The notes: a model not told the origin generated them from the sequence alone. A stretch of DNA of 64,000 bases from Cloacimonetes bacterium UBA5614 (GCA_002424605.1 DIKQ01000011.1:1-64000); one strand, 5' to 3'. Numbered from the stretch's first letter, positions 17,829 through 27,547 are shown. Translations and numbers: made by a program.

Positions 17829-19669
17829 ATCTTTTTGTAGATATCCTGCGCTGTAAAGCCAACCAGTTCATCAAGCCGGCTGATGCTGCCATGGGGAATG
17901 AAGATGTCCGGATATCCGAAGGAAGTTACCTTTACCTTGCTTTCGGACAGGTAATCACGCACCGCTGAGCCGAAGCCGCCGATAAGGGCGTTGGGTTCAA
18001 TGGTAAAGATGCGTTTGCAGCTTTTACCCAGCTTGTCCAGCAGTTCACAGTCCAGTGGTTTGATACTGCGGACATTTATCAGCCAGGGATTGAGTTCTTT
18101 ACCCTTCAGCATTTCCATCAGGTCAACCGCAAGAGGAAAGGCGCTGCCGACAGAAAGAATGGCGATGTCCCTGCCTTTGGCAATAACTTCGGATTTACCG
18201 GGTTCAAAGGGTTCAATGGCTTTACCAAGGCAGAAGGCGGTTCCCCTGGGATAACGTATGGCGACTGGTCCGTCTGCATAACCGGCTGCCCAGCGGAGCA
18301 TGGCGTCCAGCTCTTCCGCATTGGAAGGCGCCAGGATTGTCAGGTTTGGTATAAAATTCAGAAAGGAAATATCATAAGCACCGTGATGAGTAGGTCCGTC
18401 TTCTCCTACCAGACCGGCTCTGTCCAGGCAAAATACCACCGGCAGTTTCTGCAGTGCCACGTCATGAATTACCTGATCCAGGGCGCGTTGCAAGAAAGTG
18501 GAATAAACGGCAAAGAACGGCTTCAGTCCTTTGGTTGCCAGTCCGGCAGCAAAGGTCACGGCGTGCTGTTCGGCAATCCCCACGTCGTAAAAGCGTTCCG
18601 GATACTTATCTTCAAAGGCCGTCAGACCTGTTCCTGAGGTCATGGCAGCAGTAATGGCAACGATATTCCTGTCCTTTTCCGCCAGGCGGCAGAGGGAAGA
18701 ACCCATCACTTCCGACCAGCTTTCCGCTCCCGTGCAGACTACTTCTCCGCTATTGGCGTTGAACTGACCTACCCCGTGAAACAGTGAGGAGTCCTTTTCT
18801 GCGGGGGCATAGCCCTTGCCTTTGCTGGTGACAAGATGTACCAGAACGGGTCCGACCATATTGTGCTTGACCCTGTGGAAGATGGTGAGTAACTGCGGGA
18901 TGTTGTGCCCGTCAATCGGGCCGATGTATTTGAAGCCAAGGTCCTCAAAGATGATATTGGGCACCAGGATATTGATCAAGCTTTCCTCGAGCTTCTGGGC
19001 ACCGTAGATAAACTTGCTGCGCACGTTTTTCGGCAAGCTGGAACTGAGGTCCCAGACCTGCTTTTTCAGCGCGTTGTAGGGACGGCTGACCAACATGCGC
19101 GCCATGTATTTCTGAAGCCCGCCCACATTCTTGGAGATGGACATCTCATTGTCGTTGAGGATGACCAGAAACTTGTCTTTTTGCAGATGCCCCGCATGGT
19201 TGAGCGCTTCAAAAGACATTCCGCCCGTAAGAGCGCCGTCTCCTATGATGGCAACGCAATGCCCTTTTTCCTCGTTAAGGTCACGTCCGCAAGCCATACC
19301 CAAAGCGGCAGAAACCGATGTGCTGCTGTGACCCGTTCCGAAGGGGTCACATTCGCTTTCTTCGCGTTTGGTAAAACCGCTGAGACCGCCAAAAGTGCGG
19401 ATGGTGTCAAACCTGTCATTGCGTCCGGTGAGGATTTTCCAGGCATAGGCCTGATGGCTCACGTCCCAGACTATCCTGTCCTGCGGGGGATTGAACACCT
19501 TTAGCAGTGCAACCGTGAAGTCCACTGTTCCCAGGCTGGGAGCCAAGTGACCGCCGTTTTTGGAGATAACTTCTATGATGCGGTTACGCACTTCAAAGGC
19601 AAGCAGTTTTAACTCTTCAGGAGTAAGGTTTTTTACCTCATTGGGTTTGTTTATCTTTTCAAGGTACAT
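17813..19669 (-). CDS. dxs: 1-deoxy-D-xylulose-5-phosphate synthase
   Basis: 618 aa, the normal length. It condenses pyruvate and glyceraldehyde-3-phosphate in the first step of the non-mevalonate isoprenoid pathway, using thiamine diphosphate. The TPP motif begins GDGALTGGMSFEALN; DVSHQAYAWKILTGR, GTGHSSTSVSAALGMA and EQHAVTFAAGLATKG are conserved blocks. AGGGAGAGCAATATG gives a clear start. It sits between the BatA-like gene and mnmE in the array. Confidence 0.96.
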   Translation of the reverse strand: MYLEKINKPNEVKNLTPEELKLLAFEVRNRIIEVISKNGGHLAPSLGTVDFTVALLKVFNPPQDRIVWDVSHQAYAWKILTGRNDRFDTIRTFGGLSGFTKREESECDPFGTGHSSTSVSAALGMACGRDLNEEKGHCVAIIGDGALTGGMSFEALNHAGHLQKDKFLVILNDNEMSISKNVGGLQKYMARMLVSRPYNALKKQVWDLSSSLPKNVRSKFIYGAQKLEESLINILVPNIIFEDLGFKYIGPIDGHNIPQLLTIFHRVKHNMVGPVLVHLVTSKGKGYAPAEKDSSLFHGVGQFNANSGEVVCTGAESWSEVMGSSLCRLAEKDRNIVAITAAMTSGTGLTAFEDKYPERFYDVGIAEQHAVTFAAGLATKGLKPFFAVYSTFLQRALDQVIHDVALQKLPVVFCLDRAGLVGEDGPTHHGAYDISFLNFIPNLTILAPSNAEELDAMLRWAAGYADGPVAIRYPRGTAFCLGKAIEPFEPGKSEVIAKGRDIAILSVGSAFPLAVDLMEMLKGKELNPWLINVRSIKPLDCELLDKLGKSCKRIFTIEPNALIGGFGSAVRDYLSESKVKVTSFGYPDIFIPHGSISRLDELVGFTAQDIYKKICDLT

Positions 19670-19688
19670 ATTGCTCTCCCTGATGCTA

Positions 19689-21641
19689 TCAGGTTTTATT
19701 GGAACCCTTTTTCCATTCTTCGCTCTTGACGAGGATTATCTCCAGAACGAGCAAAACCAATGCTGCCAGGAGCAGGTATTTCCAGATATCGTGCCCCAGG
19801 CGGGACAGGAAAAGCTGTTGCTGCCATTTTGCTCCCAGCATATGATAATTGCCGCTTTTGGGAAATTCCAACGGCTTAAAATCGCTCTCCGTTTTGTCAA
19901 AGCCGATTGCCACATTCTGCGGACTACCGCCTCGCCATAGCATTGTGTATATTCCCGTTTCAAATGTTCTGAACGAACCGCCGTTCAGTTCGGTAGTTTC
20001 ACCGTCAGGCAGGGTGATTTCGTCTGCGGAAAGCATCTGTCCCACTGTCATTTCCTCGCTTTCAAACCGGGCATTTGCCAGGTATTGCAGAGAGCGAAAA
20101 GCAAAGACTGGAAAGGACGCATCCAGGAAAAACCTGCTTCGGGTACTCCCTGCGTCAAACAGCCAGAGCAGAGAGTTCTGGTTTGAGACTGCCAGAGGCG
20201 AGTTTCCTGCGGAAAGCATTATATTGGCGCTGCCTGCGTTGGCAGCCTTCCAATAGTCCGCTACGGAGGTTTTTGTCAGTTGCCTTCCCTCCAGTATCGA
20301 GGAGACAACGTGGAGATTATTCACGATAAGCCCGGCAGACCCCTCGTTACTAAAGAGATCAAACCTGATGCCAAATTCCTGCTGGTAGCGGGCCTTCCAT
20401 TGGGCAGAAAGGTTTCTGTCTGCTATGAAAAGCACTCCCTTGCGGGATTTGTTGCAGGTCTGGAAGAATTCGCGCAGGCGGGGAGTTAGCTCGCCGGCAT
20501 CATAAACAACCAGGGCACTGTAGTCCTTTATCTGCTGGAAGTTCACATTATCCGGGGATAGGAGGGTGACTTTACCCTGCTGAGTGGCAAAAACCGACAA
20601 AACGGTCTGCAGCACCAAAGGCAGGGAACTGCGCCGGGTAATGACTCCAATGGAGGGATGCAGGTCAAAATGAAAGGTGAACCAGCTACGGTTGTCGGCT
20701 GTGAGCTTCTCGTCCAGGACTTCCACGAATCCTTTCTGCCAGCCGTCAGAGGTTATCTGGACGGGCAGGGTTTCTGTGAGTTTCTGCCCCGGTTGCAAGG
20801 TGACGAACTTTTCCGCTGCTTTGACGCCATTAAAATCCACCCGCACCAGAACGTCCCTGCGTATCGTACTGCCATGATTGGTAAGGTCAAAGCTGATGAG
20901 TTGGGTACGCTGCTTGTCAGTAAGCTGCATAACCGGCGCTGCATTGGTGCAGGATAGATTGTCCCACGATTCAGGCAAAAGAGGCGGCAGCACCAGGACA
21001 GGTATTTCCGGCTTATCGGGGATTACCTGGGCTTGCCCGTCCGTAATCAGATATATCTCCCGGTTGCTGTATTGGCTTTCCTTCAGCTTGGTGGAGGCAA
21101 ACTCCAGCATTTTATCCATGGACAGAGGCATCCAGGTGGATTTCACTGAATTTATCAGCCCTTCCGAAATCCTGCCGGACTGAAGCTGGGAATTCATGCG
21201 GTTCCAGCTTTCGTCAGAGGTGATGAGCACAGATAAATCCTGGGGAGTGAGCCGGCTGTTAATCTCATTGATGCGGGTTTTGGCAAGCTCCAGAGCAGAC
21301 CTGCTGCCTGCTGTATAGTCCATGCTGAAAGAGGTGTCCAGCACGATGGCGATAGCAGTGGGAGGGTGCCTTCTGGCTGGTTTAAGGTTCGGAATCCGCA
21401 GTGAAGGCCTGCTTGCAGCCAAAACTACCAGCAGGATTATCAGCATGCGGATTATCAGCAACAGGATGTTTTTTAGCTGGGTGCGGGTTTTCTGCTCTTT
21501 TTCGGTTTGCTTGATGAACCGGATGGTGCTAAAGATGATTTGGCGTGGTTTCTTTTTTGCCAAAAGCCAGATAATCAGCGGCAGGATGGTTGCAGCCGCA
21601 AAAATCAGCAGTCCGGTGTTCAGGAACGATAGCTGGAACAT
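19689..21641 (-). CDS. BatA-like membrane protein with von Willebrand A domain
   Basis: 650 aa. The N-terminal ~75 residues form the two-helix BatA-type domain (FLNTGLLIFAAATILPLIIWL, then LLLIIRMLIILLVVLA). A VWA domain follows from about residue 90 with the MIDAS sequence DTSFSMD. A long beta-rich region and a final membrane helix (YLLLAALVLLVLEIILV) complete it. Related proteins in Bacteroidetes lie in Bat operons with MoxR ATPase and DUF58 genes and affect stress tolerance; neither partner is adjacent here. It starts 3 bp after the preceding stop, with only a weak ribosome-binding site, so it depends on coupling. Confidence 0.82.
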   Translation of the reverse strand: MFQLSFLNTGLLIFAAATILPLIIWLLAKKKPRQIIFSTIRFIKQTEKEQKTRTQLKNILLLIIRMLIILLVVLAASRPSLRIPNLKPARRHPPTAIAIVLDTSFSMDYTAGSRSALELAKTRINEINSRLTPQDLSVLITSDESWNRMNSQLQSGRISEGLINSVKSTWMPLSMDKMLEFASTKLKESQYSNREIYLITDGQAQVIPDKPEIPVLVLPPLLPESWDNLSCTNAAPVMQLTDKQRTQLISFDLTNHGSTIRRDVLVRVDFNGVKAAEKFVTLQPGQKLTETLPVQITSDGWQKGFVEVLDEKLTADNRSWFTFHFDLHPSIGVITRRSSLPLVLQTVLSVFATQQGKVTLLSPDNVNFQQIKDYSALVVYDAGELTPRLREFFQTCNKSRKGVLFIADRNLSAQWKARYQQEFGIRFDLFSNEGSAGLIVNNLHVVSSILEGRQLTKTSVADYWKAANAGSANIMLSAGNSPLAVSNQNSLLWLFDAGSTRSRFFLDASFPVFAFRSLQYLANARFESEEMTVGQMLSADEITLPDGETTELNGGSFRTFETGIYTMLWRGGSPQNVAIGFDKTESDFKPLEFPKSGNYHMLGAKWQQQLFLSRLGHDIWKYLLLAALVLLVLEIILVKSEEWKKGSNKT

Positions 21642-21644
21642 TGC

Positions 21645-22694
21645 TTACTGGATGCCTACACCGACTGAAAAGAGGAACTCGCTGTCGCGCAGGCGCATCC
21701 CTTCGTTGGTCATGGCAAAGTCCACCCGGAACATATTGTAATTGTAGCCGGAACCCAGTGTGTAGTTGATGTTCTGCGTACCATTGAAATCCTTGCTGAA
21801 CAGCCCGGCGCGGACTATCAGGTTTTGCTCGGTGACTTTATTATTCATTCCTGCTTCGTTTTTCCAGGTCCAATTTTTGATCATGCCCAGATGATAGGTG
21901 GTTTCGGGAGAGCTGGATACCTTGCTCATCACGTTTGCCAGCAGGGCAATGGTCTCTGCATTATACTGGAAGCCAATGGCTGCCCTTCTCTGCAGTTGTT
22001 TGTTGTTATAGTCCTCCCACCAGAGTGTGGAAAACAGGTCATATACACAAGCGCCCCAGACATAGTTATCTTCTGCCCAGGTCAGTCCCAGATCGGTGGA
22101 AAAGCCTTTCACCTTGTTATCTATAAAGGCCTCGCGTATCATATTGCTGCCGGAAATCCTCTCACGGAGATACACCAGTCTGCCTGTGAGGTATTTCACG
22201 TTGAGACCTCCAGCCAGCTTGTTATATTTCTCATCTTTCGCGGCGATGGACATCTGCAGTTTGTCCAGCTGGTAGTCATAATATTCGCTTGTGGCGCCGG
22301 AAATCCGGCTCACGTGGGTGCTGGAAACGGGATGATAGCTCCAGGCGGAATTTTTGGTAATCAGGGTATAATACATAAACTGCTTTTCCTGAAGCAGGTT
22401 GCTGACGCTCATCATCTCGCTGAAGCTCATATCCTTGGCGTTTTTGAGACGAAAGGATGCCGCTACGCCGGAGCCGGTGTTGTCTGCCAGCAGGGCAGGA
22501 TTGTCATAGGATGTGAAATAATCCGCTGCATAGGTCAGGTTTATCCCGCCCATTCCCAGGGATATGGGTGACAAGCTGTTTGCCGGTATATGATAGTCAT
22601 AGCTTTCGATAGGCAGGGGCGGCTGTGTCTGCGCTCCCAGGTAAAACATCCCCAGGCAAAGCAGGGCAGCCAGCGATACTTTTTTCAATCTCAT
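21645..22694 (-). CDS. PorV/PorQ-like outer-membrane beta-barrel protein
   Basis: 349 aa from the ATG at 22694, where AGAGGAC lies at the right distance and a signal peptide begins (MRLKKVSLAALLCLGMFYLGAQ). The longer frame to 22739 has no support. The sequence SLGMGGINLTYAADYFTSYDNPALLAD is the mark of PorV/PorQ/UPF0164 barrels, and the rest alternates aromatic beta strands. PorV-type proteins serve as shuttles for type IX secretion of proteins with C-terminal domains, several of which are encoded in this window; that link is inferred. The start overlaps the PAP2 stop as ATGA. Confidence 0.78.
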   Translation of the reverse strand: MRLKKVSLAALLCLGMFYLGAQTQPPLPIESYDYHIPANSLSPISLGMGGINLTYAADYFTSYDNPALLADNTGSGVAASFRLKNAKDMSFSEMMSVSNLLQEKQFMYYTLITKNSAWSYHPVSSTHVSRISGATSEYYDYQLDKLQMSIAAKDEKYNKLAGGLNVKYLTGRLVYLRERISGSNMIREAFIDNKVKGFSTDLGLTWAEDNYVWGACVYDLFSTLWWEDYNNKQLQRRAAIGFQYNAETIALLANVMSKVSSSPETTYHLGMIKNWTWKNEAGMNNKVTEQNLIVRAGLFSKDFNGTQNINYTLGSGYNYNMFRVDFAMTNEGMRLRDSEFLFSVGVGIQ

Positions 22695-23632
22695 TTTGTC
22701 CTCTCCGATAATTTTCTGAATAAAACCTGGGCAACCCAATAGCCCAGAAAACCTGTCAGAACCCCGAACACTGCATCAATGAACCAATGGTAATGGCAAT
22801 ATACAGTGGCAAACGATAAGAAGGTGGTCAGGAACAGGAAAAGGTAACCCAGCTTGCGGAAATACTTGAACGCCAGCAGGGACAGCACCAGAGCTATGGC
22901 GATGTGCGAACTGGGGAAAGCCCCTCCCATGTGGGGTGAGTTGGTATAGATAAATGCCATGATGGCGGTAAAGATTCCCCCGTTTGCCTGCCGGGTCATT
23001 TCCATTGCCAGAGGGATGTATCTGCCTCCTACCACCGGCAGCCAGGAAAAGATAAAGTAGCAGAAGTAAAAGACAAAAGACAGTATAAAGACCATCTCGT
23101 CCATCGCTTCCCTCTGTCTTCTGTAAAAGATGACAGGCAGCCAGATAATCATCAGGTAGTAGCTGAAATATGAGAAGTAAATCCATTCCTTGAGCCAGAT
23201 ATTGTCAAACCTCATCCCCCACTCCATCGAAGGCAGGTATCCGAAGATGGCAAAGTCTATGCTCTGGAAAAAGGGGTCCAGCCAGTCGGAAAAGAACACC
23301 TTGTTGGTAACGGACACCGACAGAAAGAAAAACAGGTACAGCGTCACGGGATAATAGCTCCTGACAAAGGAAACCGCGTTGTAGATTTTGGGTCTGACCA
23401 CCTTGCACACTTCACTGGGGCAATTCTCCGGCTTTGACTGCTCTTTCATGAATTCCTTGAACCAGATAAGGAGCAGGATTGCCGCCACAATGGTGAAATA
23501 ACCGATGAAAATTGGCAGGGGATTGTGTACCCTGTTCCAGCCAAAGCCAATCAGCAGGAGCATCCAGAAGCAGAATATCAGGGTTATCCAGTCGATGGGT
23601 TTCAGTTTTATTATTATTGCTTGCTGTTTCAT
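22691..23632 (-). CDS. PAP2-superfamily membrane phosphatase
   Basis: 313 aa with about six membrane helices. The C-terminal half has PSSHIAIALVLSLLAFKYF and YCHYHWFIDAVFG, the second and third motifs of the PAP2 (type 2 phosphatidic acid phosphatase) family; the first KxxxxxxRP motif is not obvious. A role in lipid phosphate or undecaprenyl-pyrophosphate dephosphorylation, or in inositol-lipid synthesis, is possible. It overlaps both neighbours by ATGA, between a GNAT protein and the PorV-like gene, so all three are probably made together. Confidence 0.85.
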   Translation of the reverse strand: MKQQAIIIKLKPIDWITLIFCFWMLLLIGFGWNRVHNPLPIFIGYFTIVAAILLLIWFKEFMKEQSKPENCPSEVCKVVRPKIYNAVSFVRSYYPVTLYLFFFLSVSVTNKVFFSDWLDPFFQSIDFAIFGYLPSMEWGMRFDNIWLKEWIYFSYFSYYLMIIWLPVIFYRRQREAMDEMVFILSFVFYFCYFIFSWLPVVGGRYIPLAMEMTRQANGGIFTAIMAFIYTNSPHMGGAFPSSHIAIALVLSLLAFKYFRKLGYLFLFLTTFLSFATVYCHYHWFIDAVFGVLTGFLGYWVAQVLFRKLSERTK

Positions 23633-24747
23633 ACAATCTCTTTATCGTAAATCCGGTAGGTTTTATAGACTTTGGCGTTGAAAAGCTCCGCTTCGCGAAT
23701 CATCATCTCATTATCTTCCAGCACCCAGGACAGTTCGGCTTTCCTGATGCCCAGCGGGATGCCGTTTTTGAACGAATGGTAGAGCAAAGCCAGGTCTATT
23801 CCCTTGGTCTGGTATTCCTTGATAACTCCCAGGGTGATTACCCTGGCGGAGTGGATGCGTCTGGATTTCAGCCATGCCCTGATAATGGTGATGGGGTTGA
23901 TTCTGCCGTTCATAACCTTCAGGACTTCATTATAGTTGGGCAGGGCAAGCATAAAGCCCGCAGGGACGCCTTCCGCTTCCGCAATCAGCACCAAATCCGG
24001 CTGCACCAGAGGCAGCAGGGTCTTTACCAGATGATTCAGTTCTCCCTCGGTCATGGGAACAGCCCCCCAGTTATACTGCCAGGCCTTGCGGTAAACGTGG
24101 AAGATGGTGCGGATGTCTTCCGCCATCTGCTTCTTGTTGCGTGACAGGGGCTTTACCACATAATGGTTGCGTTTTATCACATATTGCGCCGCTTTATCTA
24201 TCTTTTCCGGCAAAGCAGTCACGTCATAGATATAGGCAAGCAGGTCTTTTGCCTTATGAAACCCGGCTCCTTCCATCAGGTTGTTGTAATAAGGCAGGTG
24301 ATGGGTCATCATTACATAGGGCGGGGTATCAAAGCCATCCACCAGCATTCCGCATTCCTCATTGACGGAGAAATTCATCGGTCCGCGCAGGGTATCCATC
24401 CCCTTTGACCGGTTCCAATCCATCGCTGTCTTTAGCAAGGCATCTGCCGCCTGCTGATTGTCCTCACATTCAAAGAAGCCGAAAAAGCCCACCTTGTCCT
24501 TGTGCTCGATGTTGTGCTGGGTATTGGTCTGGGCACTGATTCTGCCCACAACCCTGCCGTCTTCCCAAGCCAGGAAAAGCCCTACTTCCGAGTGGTCATA
24601 GTAACCGTTTTTCTCCGGATTGAAAAAATCAAACTGGTCTTTTATCAGGGGAGGGACCCAGTTCGGGACGTTCTTATACAGCCTGAAGGGCAGCATGATA
24701 AACTGCTTCAAATCTTTCCTGGTGTGTACCGGACGTATTTCAACCAT
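23629..24747 (-). CDS. GNAT-superfamily acetyltransferase-like protein (YghO type)
   Basis: 372 aa. The N-terminal VEIRPVHTRKDLKQFIMLPFRLYKNVPNWVPP and the later GRISAQTNTQHNIEHKDKVGFFGFFECEDN block match a widespread family annotated as GNAT or YghO-like. A second GNAT-like half includes LIAEAEGVPAGFMLALPN and GVIKEYQTKGIDLALLYH. The substrate is unknown. It lies between a PlsY-like acyltransferase and a PAP2 phosphatase, so a lipid- or envelope-related role is plausible but unproven. Confidence 0.78.
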   Translation of the reverse strand: MVEIRPVHTRKDLKQFIMLPFRLYKNVPNWVPPLIKDQFDFFNPEKNGYYDHSEVGLFLAWEDGRVVGRISAQTNTQHNIEHKDKVGFFGFFECEDNQQAADALLKTAMDWNRSKGMDTLRGPMNFSVNEECGMLVDGFDTPPYVMMTHHLPYYNNLMEGAGFHKAKDLLAYIYDVTALPEKIDKAAQYVIKRNHYVVKPLSRNKKQMAEDIRTIFHVYRKAWQYNWGAVPMTEGELNHLVKTLLPLVQPDLVLIAEAEGVPAGFMLALPNYNEVLKVMNGRINPITIIRAWLKSRRIHSARVITLGVIKEYQTKGIDLALLYHSFKNGIPLGIRKAELSWVLEDNEMMIREAELFNAKVYKTYRIYDKEIV

Positions 24748-24764
24748 AACTCAATCCGCCTTGT

Positions 24765-25418
24765 TTAAAATTCGCCTAATTTCTTGGATACTATAAAGTT
24801 CAGCACGCCCATCAGCAATGCAAAGCCCAGCAGCTTGGTGGTAAACAGCGGAACTGCTGCCTGGGAACTCCTGAATATGGAACAGAATTCAAATGAAGAG
24901 CACACCAGGGTAAGCAGCACCGGCAATATCACTATAGTGTATTGGGCAAAGCGCACCTGCCTGAATCCCGTGACCAGGATGAGGGCAAGCACACCCGTGA
25001 AAACAGCAGGAGTAAAGGTAAAGTAGAGCATTATGCCGAAATAGGTGAAAATCCCCCGTCCGCCACGCAGTTTATTGGTCAGAGGCAGGCAATGCCCTAT
25101 CAGTATTGCAGCGCCGTAAAACATCATCATATTGGAGGAATACAGAGCGCTCAAATCCGGCGGCAGCGACATTTTATTCATAAAGACCAGCATAAAATGC
25201 AAAAAATAGAGGTAGGCATAACTCTTTGTGATATCAAGGGCTCCCGTCAGGATTCCCAGCGATTTGCTGATATTGAAATAGATGTTTTCTGTATCAGCAA
25301 AACCACTGCCGACCTTGTAAACATTAAGCGAGCGGACGCTCTTTGCCAGCACTCTTGCTGTGGAAAAGCAGCCGTAAAAGTAGGAAAGCAGGATTAGCAG
25401 GATTGCCACTATTATCAT
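24765..25418 (-). CDS. Divergent PlsY-like glycerol-3-phosphate acyltransferase
   Basis: 217 aa membrane protein with about five helices. PlsY transfers an acyl group from acyl-phosphate to glycerol-3-phosphate. The second active loop GHCLPLTNKLRGGRG is well conserved. The first loop reads VYKVGSGFADTENIY, in place of the usual GSGNxGxTN, so substrate binding may be altered. A GGAG site precedes the ATG. It may be a second, specialised paralogue; the canonical gene is not in the window. Confidence 0.75.
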   Translation of the reverse strand: MIIVAILLILLSYFYGCFSTARVLAKSVRSLNVYKVGSGFADTENIYFNISKSLGILTGALDITKSYAYLYFLHFMLVFMNKMSLPPDLSALYSSNMMMFYGAAILIGHCLPLTNKLRGGRGIFTYFGIMLYFTFTPAVFTGVLALILVTGFRQVRFAQYTIVILPVLLTLVCSSFEFCSIFRSSQAAVPLFTTKLLGFALLMGVLNFIVSKKLGEF

Positions 25419-25431
25419 TCATTTACTCCGT

Positions 25432-26136
25432 TTATCTATCATAATGCCGTTCACCAAAGATAGCGCTGCCGATACGGACAAGGTTGGCGCTTTCCTCAAT
25501 GGCTATTTCAAAGTCTCCGGTCATTCCCATTGACAGCCATTTCATGTCAAGTCCCGGGAGTTGAAGCTTCTCCAGTTCCTCTGCCAGGTGTTTCAGCAGT
25601 TTAAAGTCCTGACGGCTGTCCTCGGCCCTGTCACTCAGCCTGCCGATGGTCATCAGCCCCTTTATGGCAAGGTGGGGCAACTGTGAGACCTCTTTTGCCA
25701 ATAAGGGCAAATCTGAGGGTTCGCAGCCCGATTTGCTCTCTTCACCCGATGTATTTACCTGCAGCAGGATGTCCTGGGTTCTGCCATATCCCTCTGTCCT
25801 GGCAGATATTTCGCGTGCCAGATGCAGGCTGTCCACTGAATGGATTAACGATGGATTCAGCTTCAGAAGCGCTTTTACCTTATTGGTCTGCAGATGCCCG
25901 ATAAAGTGAAAGCCTTCGTAAGGTTCGGTGATAAACGGCAGTTTCTGCCCCGCTTCCTGCACCTTGTTTTCACCGAAATGGCTGATACCGCAGCGCAAAA
26001 CGGTATTGACCGTTTCAGCATCCCGGGTCTTGGTGACGGCAACCAGCAGGATATCCTCGGCAGTCCTGCCGCAGCGTTCCGCCGCAGCTTTGATTCTGCT
26101 TTGCACTGTCCTGGCATTCTGCTCTATAGTCGTCAT
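25432..26136 (-). CDS. YggS/PROSC family pyridoxal-phosphate homeostasis protein
   Basis: 234 aa, alanine-racemase-like barrel without the C-terminal domain. The PLP-binding Lys lies in LLVAVTKT, with conserved FGENKVQEA, FHFIGHLQTNK and SMGMTGDFEIAIEESANLVRIGSAIFG. The family balances cellular PLP and amino-acid pools in the cytosol. AAGG lies six bases before the ATG. It is the first gene of the long minus-strand array running to 15368. Confidence 0.93.
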   Translation of the reverse strand: MTTIEQNARTVQSRIKAAAERCGRTAEDILLVAVTKTRDAETVNTVLRCGISHFGENKVQEAGQKLPFITEPYEGFHFIGHLQTNKVKALLKLNPSLIHSVDSLHLAREISARTEGYGRTQDILLQVNTSGEESKSGCEPSDLPLLAKEVSQLPHLAIKGLMTIGRLSDRAEDSRQDFKLLKHLAEELEKLQLPGLDMKWLSMGMTGDFEIAIEESANLVRIGSAIFGERHYDR

Positions 26137-26264
26137 TAAAACCTTTTTCCATCCGTGATTTACTATTGTCGCAACATATCATTAAATCTGCCCAATCCTC
26201 TCCTGTCAAGCAGAAAGATAGACAAACCCGACAGAAGGCATCAGTTACTCCCAAAGATTGTCCC

Positions 26265-26338
26265 TTCCCTGCATGATGCGGGGACAATACGTGGGCAAAG
26301 CCCCCGCATCGTTCCCGTATCCTTCTCGTATCAGGAGA
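26265..26338. repeat. Interspersed palindromic repeat, copy E
   Basis: The left end is TTCCCTGCATGATGC; the right end is TATCAGGAGA, slightly decayed. The inner arms GTGGGCAAAGCCCCCGC and CGTTCCCGTATCC are family-like. It lies between yggS and the downstream ends of the next minus-strand genes. Nothing else was seen between 26137 and 26392. Confidence 0.75.
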
Positions 26339-26392
26339 GCAAGCTGAGGGATAGGGTTGTTCGGGGTGATGGGAAGAAAAAGGCGGGATGTG

Positions 26393-27547
26393 TCAGGCAG
26401 GTCTTTTTTGGAGACGGTATTGGTAAAGGCCGTTCAGACAAAGGAAATAGATGATGGGCAGGACTGTGTAGGTATAGCGGAAATTGGGCAGAATCAGCAG
26501 GAAAATCGACAGATAGGCAAGGCAGTGGTAAAAGACGCTCCTGTGCAGTTGGTTGCCCCTGCGGAGCAATAGCCAGGTGAGGATAAATACCGTGAGGTTA
26601 AAGATAAACAGCAGCACCACCAGTCCCATCCTGCCCACACCGCCGAATATCATGATAAAATTGACCGCCAGCTGGTAAAACAGCAGGTCGGGATTTTTCA
26701 GCAGATATTTGACGATGCCCAGTTCCGTGCCTCCGGTTTCTTCCACCACCTTCACCATCTCCTGCAGAGTGCCTTCCCGCACAATGGCTGCCCTGTAATC
26801 GGGATTTGCCAGCTCGACTTTGCCCTGCCGGATGTCGCGGAAAATCTGCTTCTGACGCAGGCTGTTGAAGACAATAATGCTCAGCATGGGACGGCGGGAC
26901 TTTTCCTTGGTAAAGTCATAGGAGAGGGCTTTGTAGGAGAGCAGACTGCCCAGGGTGAGGACAATCATCAGCCCTGCCAGCAGGTAGCGTTTGTCCAGCA
27001 GAAAACGGATTGTGGCAAAGGCGGCAAGGAACAGCAGAACAGGCTTGAACTGCATGATGATGAAGAAAAGCAGGCAAAACAGCGCAATCTCGTGCCATTT
27101 GCGCAGTCTGTCACAGGCAAGCTGCCAGATGACGATTGCCAGCAGCGGCATCATAAAAATCTCGGAAGCAGGCTTGAACACGTAATAAAACAGCAGGGGA
27201 AACAGAAAGACCGCTATGGCAAGCAGCTTTTCCCGGTCCGTCTCCGCAAAGAGCCTGCGCACTGTGAAAAGCGTCAGCAGATAAAAGGCAAAACGGTAAA
27301 ATACGGCAATCCAGGGATGCAGGAATTGGGGGAAAAGCTTGTACCACTTGATTACGGCATAGTTCATCCAGCCCGGTCCCAGATTGAAAATGCCAAAGCC
27401 CTTGAGGATGCCGCCGTTGTAATAGCCGTCATCGCTTGCCACAAAGAAGCTGAGAGGGGTCTTCAGGACATACCTGAGCAACCAGAACAGGACGATGAAC
27501 TCCACCACCAGGATGGTGAAGAGCAGGTTCTGCCGGTCTTTTATCAA
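26393..27547 (-). CDS. Polytopic membrane protein, possibly GT-C-type glycosyltransferase
   Basis: 384 aa with about nine to ten hydrophobic helices. It starts at TTG, with AAGGA overlapping the upstream stop codon (translational coupling). An early luminal-side acidic patch (VASDDGYYNGGILKGFG) after the first helix recalls the DxD/E region of GT-C enzymes that use polyprenyl-phosphate sugars, but the similarity is general. A cytosolic loop (RRPMLSIIVFNSLRQKQIFRD) splits the helices. It is preceded by a small membrane gene. The function is not established. Confidence 0.65.
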   Translation of the reverse strand: MIKDRQNLLFTILVVEFIVLFWLLRYVLKTPLSFFVASDDGYYNGGILKGFGIFNLGPGWMNYAVIKWYKLFPQFLHPWIAVFYRFAFYLLTLFTVRRLFAETDREKLLAIAVFLFPLLFYYVFKPASEIFMMPLLAIVIWQLACDRLRKWHEIALFCLLFFIIMQFKPVLLFLAAFATIRFLLDKRYLLAGLMIVLTLGSLLSYKALSYDFTKEKSRRPMLSIIVFNSLRQKQIFRDIRQGKVELANPDYRAAIVREGTLQEMVKVVEETGGTELGIVKYLLKNPDLLFYQLAVNFIMIFGGVGRMGLVVLLFIFNLTVFILTWLLLRRGNQLHRSVFYHCLAYLSIFLLILPNFRYTYTVLPIIYFLCLNGLYQYRLQKRPA

